From Sporobolomyces roseus (taxonomy: Eukaryota > Basidiomycota > Microbotryomycetes > Sporidiobolales > Sporidiobolaceae): a stretch of DNA of 64,000 nt. The stretch lies in the NCBI GenBank assembly GCA_016617785.1, contig JADILM010000005.1, positions 868,001 through 932,000 of the forward strand, written 5' to 3'. Positions 55,800 through 64,000 of this stretch are shown in pieces. The translations under genes and the position numbers were made by a program. Position 1 is the stretch's first letter. Each line of letters starts with the position of its first letter. The notes beneath the pieces are model-generated. The model was given only the letters and a program-made list of their open reading frames with translations, did not search any database and was not told where the DNA came from.

Positions 55800-57471
55800 T
55801 CAACCGTGAATCGTGTACTTCTCGCGAACGGCTTCCGGATTGAACAGCTACGATAGATGACGAGAGAGTCAGTACGAATCTTCGAGAACAGTAGAGAATG
55901 ACACCGGGTTTACCTCCCATCGAGACGCCGGGAAAATGTCTGTAACAGAAAGAGCAAAGTCAGCTTCGAATCCACATGAAGAGTGAAAGCAGCTCAGACA
56001 CGTACGCTTATTCCGGTTGTACCAACTCCTCTCGATGACCTTTCCAGCGTGAGACTGTGAATTCAGAGAAACAGAAAATCGTCAATCTCGTTTCGAGGGA
56101 ATCGAGAGAGAGGAGTAGAGTATCGTACCTCATCCTTCTCGATCGCAGCGTCGTGAGTGAGTCGAATATCATCGTGAACGTCAAAGTTGAACATGGGTCC
56201 CGACTTTCCTCGATACTTGTTCACGATGAAATCGTCTGCAAAGGGAAAAAAAAAGGAGAAAACCGGTCAATAATGATCGAAGAAAGAGGGAGGACGAGGT
56301 ACAAAGCATACAGAAAGTATAGTGCTGTACATCTCGAGTTAACGCCCGAAGGTCAGCTAGGCGAAGAGACGGAATCTTTCGAAGGGAACGAGACGTACAT
56401 GAGGAATAATCAGATCTTCCTTGATATACATCAAGCTATCCACGGAGACGAGTCGTAGCTCTGGAAATTGTTGTCTGCACTTCTCGAGGAAGCCTGCGAT
56501 CGTATCTCCTTTCTGACACTGTGAATCGTTCCGAACGAACTAGGATCGCGTTTCCGTTCACAAAACATCGATACGGGACACTCACTTGAACAGTTTTCCG
56601 ATGACCACTCCCATCCCAGTACGAGTAAGTAATCTCGATCGGTTCTTGCTTCATATCCTCCTGCATCTTGAGCCACTTCTTTCGAAGTTCGTCTCGTTCT
56701 TTTCGTTCCGCTTCTTCTCGGACTCGATCGGGTAGGAAGTAAGTATCGACTGTTGGGTTCTTGCCTACTTTGCCTCGTTTCGAAGCTGTTGATTGAACGA
56801 GCGGGAATCAGCCTCTAATCCGTCAACGTGATTCGAGGAGAAGTGCTCTTTACCTTCATCTTCATCCGTGGTTTGTGTTCTCATTTTCTTCTTCGGTGTA
56901 GGAGCATCATCACCATCCCCTTCCTCGTCATCTCCAAACGAGAGCTTGACTTTGCCCTTGTCCTTCTTCTTCTTCTTGATCTTTCGTTCCTCCCCCCTAT
57001 CAACGACAGTCTCCATTCACAAGTCAGCACACCCTGACCCACCGATCGTCTTATTCTGTGAATCATTCGACTCACTTGACTTCACCAGCACCCGCCGCTT
57101 CCTTCCTCGCCATTTCCTCCAATTTCTCCCTCGTTTCTTTGAAATCACTCAATTGCACCAAACCGTACGTCGATTTCTTGAGAGATTCTTCCATCCCGTC
57201 CGTCTTGGAAGTGAATCGATCTGATCCTGTACGGTTGCGGGCTGATTGAAGGTCTTCTTTTTGGGCAGCGAAACCATCCTGAAACAAGAAGGGAGATTTA
57301 GCTAGAAGACAATTATATGAGAATGAAATGGACGTACCAGCATATCTTTCCGTTTCTTCTCCAACTTGGCTGTCAACTCATCAGAAATGCAGTGTCAGAC
57401 GAGGCAGAGCAAGTGAGGATGAGAGCGAGAGGGAACTTGCCGAGTTTCATCTGTTCAGTTTGATTCGACAT
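55800..57471 (-). CDS. xap5: XAP5/FAM50 family nuclear protein
   Basis: Eleven exons: 57441-57471, 57338-57369, 57076-57278, 56854-56996, 56586-56785, 56399-56518, 56312-56324 (13 nt), 56129-56235, 56006-56054, 55914-55939 and 55800-55847. They encode 323 residues. The family core is clear: [16 protein letters not shown] near residue 147, [83 protein letters not shown] and IFPASRWE. The N-terminal half is Lys/Glu-rich with a KIKKKKKDK stretch. Members are spliceosome-associated nuclear proteins; the plant member is XAP5 CIRCADIAN TIMEKEEPER and the fission yeast member affects chromatin and transcription. Intron 1 begins GCAAGT (a standard GC-AG form). The 13-nt exon supplies HYTFY and is required. 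Confidence 0.95.
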
Positions 57472-58005
57472 GATGCAGTCAATCTTCAAAGGGTGTTCAA
57501 GAGTGTACAGAGCAGATCTGAGCGAGTCTAGAGTGAGAAATGAAGGAGAGAGAAAGGTTGAAACTTGTCGCGTGTTTTCGACTCTCGAGCCTCCCCTGAG
57601 TAGCTTGAGGGCTTCTGGCACGAAACGTGGAACGAAAAGCTTGGAAGGTTTCGTAAACTTCGTCGTCGTTCCTTGATCGGGGCGAAGGGTTTCCCGTGAC
57701 AACAGCTTCTTCGGTCGTGCCTACAGCTGTGGCCAGTGATCATGTATCACTCAAGCTTTTGCCCATTCGAACAGATCTCTCCGAGACAAGTAGCTGCTGC
57801 AAGGCCGCGTTGCGTCAGGTTTCACAAAAGCTGACGAAGCCAGCTTCAAACCGAGCGTACGACGATTCAACTCTCCAATAGCGACTGACAATGCGATGAG
57901 GTGTCTGTCGAGCGGCTCTCACGATCTCTGCCGCATTTAAGCATCTCGTCGACGCGAATCCCGGAATTTACACATAGAAACGATACAAAGGTAAGCATTC
58001 CCGCA
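57472..58005. other. upstream region of xap5
   Basis: About 530 bases; no gene supported on either strand. Confidence 0.5.
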
Positions 58006-59030
58006 TCACAATCGACCCGTGTGCCTAAGTAAGGTATTGGCAATAGCAGCATCCGTCGCAATCCCCTTCGTTCGCCCTCGCCCGCAACCTTCTCGTTCAC
58101 CGTCAACCAATAAAAGCACATGCCAATCGCGCCGAGCACTCTCTTGCCTGCAATCATACGTGATCAAGTCTGGACGGGCCTCGAAGTCGCATTCTTGACA
58201 GTCGACCCCTCTCTTGCCTGCGTCACTTCGAAGCAAATAAATCAGCTGTTCTCGGTGCGCTCCAAAAAACCGAGAAGAACTTACCGTCGTCCGACGCTTT
58301 CCGCTTGAGATTGTTCGTCACGATTCGCTTCTGATGAGTCTCGCCCAGTAGAAATCTTGCTAAATCTGCTATTGACGGGAAAACTCTGGATGTGAAGACT
58401 TGATCAATCCATTCGGCCAATTCGACAGTTTGACCGGCGATGGCGAGGGCTCCGACGTGAGCTTCGAACAGATCGGCGGCAGTCTTTTGTGACGAACCGA
58501 TTGCGGCGTCTGTCGTCGAGGAAGTGTGCATCCGTTTGTCGAAGCCATAAGCGATGGATAGGAACGAGAGCGTTTGATTCGAATTGAGTCGGCTGATCAT
58601 CCCCTACAGAGAACTCAGATTCATCAGGCATTTACGTACATCTTGTAAAGAAGCGAGAGCGGGGACATACGGAGGTTGGAAAGGGGGGCAGACTTGGAAA
58701 TTGTCGACGAAGAGCGAGGGATACCGAAACGCCGAGTTGCTTATCTCCAATCAATTCCAACGGTTCATAAGACCTCATCATAATTTCTCCAGAGGTCAAG
58801 TCCGGTCTAGCTCCAGGTCCTTGATGGAAATAATTCGGAAGAGTGAGGGCTTGTCTTGCTAGCTCTGAATCTTGAATCTTCGGTAGAGGAGGGAGGTTCG
58901 AAATATCGATGGGCAGATGGGGATCCTTCCAAGATGGTCGTATCTTGAGGGATGTTCGAAGGGATGCGAAATTGGAGGAGGAATTGGAGGGGGAGGGAGC
59001 GAATGAGATTGAAGTTGTTCGAACACTCAT
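58006..59030 (-). CDS. ribonuclease III family protein with C-terminal dsRNA-binding domain
   Basis: Exons 58671-59030, 58285-58603 and 58006-58217 encode 296 residues. The RNase III signature is YEPLELIGDKQL (88-99), with the metal-binding Glu92 and Asp96, and the second site is AADLFEAHVGAL with Asp164 and Glu167. These keep the four acidic residues of the active centre although the signature is not textbook. The C-terminal part has the second half of a dsRBD: WHVLLLVDGEREGCGRGRTK followed by an Ala-rich helix (IATDAAIANTLL). One RNase III domain plus one dsRBD fits Rnt1-like processing enzymes, budding-yeast-type Dicers or the mitochondrial ribosomal L44/Mrpl3 group; I cannot choose. It has no helicase or PAZ domain. 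Confidence 0.75.
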
Positions 59031-59229
59031 AGAGGGGTGTACACGTTGTAAGAGGGATTATCAGGCGAATAATATGATAATGAGAGTAGTAAGGTAAGAT
59101 CTGAGGTGGTTCACTGAAAGGTAGGAGGCAAAGCGAGATCATCAACAAACTAAAGAGGTTTCCTTCCTTCCTCAACCACTGCTGTACCAGAAACACACTA
59201 GAACTCTCCAGCAAACAAACACAATCACC

Positions 59230-62200
59230 ATGCAGACCAATTTAGCCACCGTTGATTACGCTGCTTTCGTCAAGAGTCTACCTCCTCTTCCTCACCAAAC
59301 CTTCTACAAGCCTGTCGACGACGATGAAGGCTTTCAGCAAGCTACTACTTTCAAGCAACGCCAGCAGCACAAGGTAGCATCAGCGATCACTCCACCTCCC
59401 GCCATCCTCGGTTACTCTCAAGAATTCCCAAAACTCCCGTCGACCTCCCTCCCTCTCCCCGTTCCCAGCTCACGTAAACGCAAGACCAAGGCAGTCACTG
59501 CGGAGATCAAGGATGCTACCGCTGAACCAGCTTCTCCCCTCGTCGTCAAGAGAGGGGAGATTATCTTCGCTCCTAAAGATGGTGTTAATGCGGCTATCTA
59601 CCCTCACATGGTATGCCGATGAGTCTCTGTACCAACTGAAGCAAAAGCTGTTAGCTAACGATGTTGAAAGTAGGTCATTCACGAAGATGGACCTCTCATC
59701 GTAGCGCTTCCTCTTCGTGGTTCTGAGAAAGGGTGAGTTCTCAAATTCTTCAGGGACCGATTCACCTAGACTCACCCTTCACAAGGGACAGAGGTGCTCA
59801 TGGTATGGTCAATCTCGATACTCGAACCGACCCCGTTGCTTGTTCACCTATCGAATTCGATTCCCTCACCCTCCCTCGAGCTCTTTCGTCAAGGATCAAA
59901 CACGCTACCAATTTCGCAACGGATGTCGAGCAAGTTCAGCAATGGGCTCAAATCTGTGTTGCAAACGAAGATACAGACATGGCTGATGTCGCACCTCACG
60001 AAAGAACCCGGGAGAGGAAGAGAAAGGTTATCACTCACGACGATGAGGGAGAGAAGGACTACGAGGAGGAAGATGAGGAGGACAAAGAAGATCAAGAGTA
60101 TGGCCAAACCAAGAGACGTGTCCGACAGAAGGTCACGAAGTCTAAATCCTCAAGTGAGCGAGATTCTGCTAGGATCTTCTATATGGAGCTGACGCAGCCT
60201 CGTTCTCTCCAGTTCACTCCTCAAGAACCTCCACTCCTCGAAGAAGTACCGTTTCTACAATCATCTATCTGTCAACGAAAACAGGGCTGATTCTCCAGCT
60301 TCTTTCGCAGACCTTCGAAGTACTCGTACCGCCACTTCCTCGGAAGCTAAGGTACCAGTTCGTCGAACCTCAAAACAGCAACAACGAGCACAATCTCAAG
60401 ATCGAGATCAAGTTCAAGCGGCGGGAGAAGGTGAGGAAGTGACGGTCGAGGATTTGATGAAGGAGGGAGGGGATTTGATAGAGGGAAAGAAGTCGGAAGA
60501 GGTGATCAATATCGATGGTCCAGATGGTGCAATTGTAAGCCCTCGCACCGCCCTTTCTCGGTAAAAGCAAGCACTCACGAATCTCGATTCAACAGCGCCT
60601 ACGATCCCTCCTTATCGACGCTATCGCTTCAGATTACGCGAGGAACGGTATCTCGGGAGAGGACTCCATGACTCTGGCTGCCGACTTCATACAACGACTC
60701 GGTTCGACTGGATCTTCGTTGTCGGAGAAGGAACAACTTGAGATCTCAAACAAGTTGAACGGAGACATCAAGAAGAATCAAGACTCAATGAGGAAACTCG
60801 CTCTCCCGGATCAGCGAAAGCGATGGGCGGAAGAGGCTCCTCAAGCCTTCGATGAGAACGGGTCACCAATCTCGAAGTAAGCTTTTCACTCGAATCGAAT
60901 CGAAAACGCGATCACTAACGCCTCACGACCGAACAGCCCTTTACCGGTCAACTGGTTCGCTGTCGACAATCTGGTATTCGGTCATTACAATTTGCCGGAT
61001 GGAGGAAAGAAGTCTGCGACGTGCAAAGATCTGCGTTCGACTGGTCGACTCAACGATACTGTTTGTTCTCGATTACTAACTACTTTCGGTTCATGATCGT
61101 CGCTGATTCACTCGTTTACTCACAGTCTTTCCTGTATGACTATGACCCATTCCGTTATCACGTCAAGCATACCGGAACGACTCCCGCTTTGACCTTCTTC
61201 GATTCATCCGTCGAGAAACTCATGGATGAGAACCTGGGAGCCGTCGCTTCCTTCTTCTGCTCCCTCGGGAGACCCGTCGACGAGATCGGAAGACCGGTTA
61301 TGGATGCTCTCCTCCGACAACCTCAGCTCGTTCTCCGACAGCTCCACCTCCCGGTCGAAGTCAAGTCTCACAAATCTCGCAAAGATGATCCTCGACAACT
61401 TTACTTGAAAATATGGTTGATGAGAACCACCAAGCAGCGAGACGGAGAGGGGACCCTTCTGTATCAGTTCTATCACCCGTGCAACTTCTCGGGAGGTTGG
61501 GGTCGTAGAGATCAGTCTTTGTATCAAGTGAGTTACCTTTCCGTCGATTCCTCTCAACTTCTCGTGCTGAACAAACTCGAGCGATGGCTACTAGGATACT
61601 ATGGTACACGCAGCGAACCTACTATCAGCTACTCCGAACCACAACCTCCACCGACACTTCTACGAGTCGAGATATGGAGGAGCTCCTTCGACCGCTGGTG
61701 CTCGGAACGCTATCGAATTGTATCCCCTCGCTGGGAAAGAGATCAAGTCCGGTGAAAGGTTCTCTCGTGAACGAATCCTCCAGCTCTCTCCTCGTGCAGA
61801 TCGAATTATCGAGAATAAGTTACGGTTCCAATCGGAAAGAATGAAGGAGTTACTGGTCTACAATCCCTATGTATCGGTCGAACTTCAGGGCTCGTGGTTA
61901 CAAGCTGCAAAGGCCTGCATGGTCGAGTATGGTGTTTATCGTCGTTGGACCTACTTCCCAGGTCAGTCGCTTTCTTCCGACATATCAGCGCAACAGTTCT
62001 GACAATACTGGAGCTTCGACAGATCTTGAACAACGAGCACTCACGGGCGAGCTCTCTCGAGAAGAGCAAGAAGAGTTGAATGCGCGAAATGTGAGCGTTT
62101 CGTTTCGGTCGCTGCGAGTCTCGGCTCACGCCTTACTCCCTTGACAGGCTCGCTTGGATGAACAACACGACTACGAGCGGACTCATCCCGAGTACGTCGA

Positions 62201-63612
62201 GGCTAGGAAAGAGGTAAGCTTGGTTAGTTTCGCATCCTTCTTATGAAAGCTGATTTGTCGATTTTGACAGTATCAACGAAAGGTGAGCTCATCTCACTCT
62301 ACGAACGAAGCAACTCGCGCCTGATATGCTGATCGTTTCTAATTGAGTGACAGTACTATCAGGAGAACAGGGAGGAGCGACTGGCTTATCAAGCGAAAGT
62401 GAGTTGATCTCCCCCTCTTCCTCTCGAGTTACAGTGACTGATCGCTGCGACTCAATTGGACAGTGGCGAGAAGCCAACCCCAATCATCAGGCAGAAGTAA
62501 GTGCATCTTTCCCTCTTCCTCTCGAGTCACGGTGACTGATGATGTCGACTTGATTGACAGTACTACCAAAAGAACAGGGAGGAACGACTGGCTTATCAAG
62601 CGGAAGTAGGTTGATCTTTCCTCTTCCTCTCGAGTCACGGTCACTGATCATATCAAATTCGTTGACAGTACAACCAAGAGCACAGGGAGGAACGACAGGC
62701 TTATCAGGCAGAAGTAAGTGCATCTTTCCCTCTTCCTTTCGAGTCACGGTGACTGATGATGTCGACTTGAATGACAGTACAATTCTCGGCAGACGACGAA
62801 GGATAGGAAATCAAGTGTGAGTCATGCCGATTCGACAGCAGCTCGCGAGATCTGACAAGTTCGCCTTGCAGCGCGATCGAGCGAATCTTGAACGAGAGAA
62901 GGAGGAGAACAAATGGAGAAGGGTGCGTTTCTTTCTATCGCTCTTTCTCCGAACTTGACTGACAAGCTGGTCTCGATACAGGCGGAGGTTGAAAGAATCG
63001 TGAGCACCGATCTTACCCCTCGTGAGCACTGAATTGAGCTGACAAAGTTCATGCTCGTTGCGAATGCGTAAACAGAGGAACGAATCAGCTATCCTTTCAA
63101 CGTCAGACTCGTCCTCGGATGGTGGTCTAGGTATGGTTGAGGAACCGCAAGTGCGACCTGAAGACCCACCGTCTTACCACGACACCTCGATGGCTCACTT
63201 CGCGCAGCCTCAATCCAGCGCGCCAACGCCTCACATCGCCCCTCTCGCTCGTTCCCTGAACATTCCTCGTTTCTTCTTCCCCTCCGACCCTCCGATGGTC
63301 CGAGTAGCCCTTCGCGCTCGTCGTCTTTCCCTTTCCTCCTTCTCGAACACATTCCTTTCCACTGCAAGTGAACCTCTCCTCGACCTCGTCGCCGTGCCCG
63401 AATCGCTTCTCCCATCGATTCCCTCGCTTCCTTCGACCTCTTCCTCAACCCTCGAATCGGATCAAGTGGGTAACGAGGAGACAGTGGTGAAGTATGTGAT
63501 CGATGAGGAGCAGGAAGACGAGGATCTGGGAGGTATGGAGGATCACGTATTCGAGGAGAGACCGGAATCAGCGGAGGAAAGTGTGAGCGGGTCAACTTCC
63601 CGAGTCATATGA
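59230..63612 (+). CDS. 20-exon protein with repeated YxxxxREER-type units, unknown function
   Basis: Exons: 59230-59610, 59674-59732, 59792-60153, 60213-60245, 60311-60534, 60596-60876, 60937-61060, 61126-61527, 61595-61961, 62023-62090, 62148-62213, 62271-62282, 62354-62398, 62464-62496, 62561-62605, 62669-62713, 62778-62816, 62872-62922, 62982-62999 and 63076-63612. Phases agree throughout and give 1063 residues. No known domain recognised. Residues 1-350 are disordered and charged (acidic run EKDYEEEDEEDKEDQEY). Residues 350-745 look folded: LIDAIASDYARNGISGED, NWFAVDNLVFGHYNLPDG, YQFYHPCNFSGGWGRRDQSL, MVHAANLLSATPNHNLHRHF. Then comes a Tyr/Gln/Glu/Arg-rich region built from short exons (YYQENREERLAYQAK, YYQKNREERLAYQAE, YNQEHREERQAYQAE). 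The tail is Ser/Pro-rich and acidic. Exon 3 could begin at 59786 instead of 59792. Confidence 0.7.
62354..62777 (+). repeat. tandem exon-intron duplications inside the 1063-residue gene
   Basis: Units of about 100-110 bases, each one phase-0 exon of 45 or 33 nt plus its downstream intron, occur at 62354, 62464, 62561 and 62669. The introns share CTCTTCCTCTCGAGT.ACGGT and end in TTGACAG or similar, so exons and introns were copied together. Confidence 0.9.
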
Positions 63613-64000
63613 TGTAGTAGAGCTTTGAGTATTTTGTATCGAAGCTTGAAATATCATTGCGAGAGAAGTTGCGAAGAAGTATTTCTCTCGAAAAGTTTTT
63701 CTCAGTTGTTCTTTATCCGTCCGATCGAGAAAAATATCTCGAAGTCGTTTCGATCGGTCAAAGAACTTCCCTCCCCTTCAACTGTATCCTTACATGTTGG
63801 GTAGCTAGAGAATGCTCCGACGGTTCTGAGCACGATGCTGCCTAGAGCATCTCGCTACCGTGAAGCGTTGACGAGTTATCGACGAAAGAAAGAGTTTTTC
63901 CTCTTCTCCCCTTTCGAAGGAGATCTCCGTATGATCGTTCTCCGTTCTCCGTCTTCTCCTATCTCCATCCGTCCGTCGTTGCGAGTGCACCGGGTGACTC
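63613..64000. other. 3' flank, no gene seen
   Basis: Downstream of the 1063-residue gene to the window end; only short frames. Confidence 0.5.

Noticed and set aside
55405..55920. 171-codon minus-strand frame
   Set aside because: Overlaps xap5 exons 10-11 in another frame; the xap5 frame matches its family.
1..64000. CRISPR arrays, insertion sequences, LTR retrotransposons, rRNA operons
   Set aside because: No spacer-repeat arrays, transposase or reverse-transcriptase motifs, terminal repeats or rRNA sequence were seen.

Overview
The window is nuclear DNA from a fungus, most likely a basidiomycete. Genes are split by many short introns of about 53-100 nt with GT..AG ends, often with a CTGAC/CTAAC-like branch site before the AG. 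Typical fungal families are present: HUT1, MTC1, PTR2, Mss1/MnmE, a fungal-type NMNAT, MYND proteins and XAP5. Genes lie on both strands, intergenic gaps are mostly 0.2-1 kb, and there is no bacterial-style operon. All exon joins below were inferred by eye from splice signals, reading phase and remembered family patterns; no transcript data or database search was available.

Layout. 0-10 kb: 3' part of a nuclear-looking protein, MYND gene copy 1 (+), HUT1 transporter (-), a helical/U-box/TPR protein (+), a decayed antisense copy of part of the first gene, and MYND copy 2 (-). 10-19.4 kb: a disordered 1853-residue protein (-), MTC1-like (-) and a small COX14-like protein (+). 19.6-23 kb: the other arm of an inverted duplication, carrying the copied 3' end of the 1853-residue gene plus MYND copy 3 (frameshifted), then MYND copy 4. 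23-34.7 kb: indoleamine 2,3-dioxygenase (-), a stand-alone C-CAP-like protein (-), an acidic protein of unknown role (+), an NMNAT (-), a homologue of the circadian clock protein FREQUENCY (-) and a small hydrophilic protein (+). 35-45.6 kb: a 1000-residue low-complexity protein (-), a 2-oxoglutarate/Fe(II) oxygenase (-), mitochondrial tRNA-modification GTPase MSS1 (-), a cyclophilin-like protein (+) and a polysaccharide deacetylase with an apparent in-frame stop (+).

45.6-54.8 kb is a rearranged stretch. It holds an F-box/LRR gene with two frame breaks and a 1430-bp direct duplication (48703-50132 and 50897-52326, one difference seen). The duplication copies the 3' exons of a PTR2 peptide transporter and the 5' half of a small F-box-like gene, so two F-box-like proteins now share an N-terminus but have unrelated C-termini. 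55.8-64 kb returns to ordinary genes: XAP5/FAM50 (-), an RNase III with a dsRNA-binding domain (-), and a 20-exon, 1063-residue protein of unknown role (+) whose gene contains tandemly copied exon-intron units.

The strongest points of interest are the FREQUENCY homologue (this clock protein is best known from filamentous ascomycetes), the tandem exon-intron duplications at 62.3-62.8 kb, the inverted and direct segmental duplications, and the helical/U-box/TPR protein. Two genes act in NAD metabolism (the dioxygenase opens the kynurenine route; NMNAT makes the dinucleotide) and lie about 4 kb apart.
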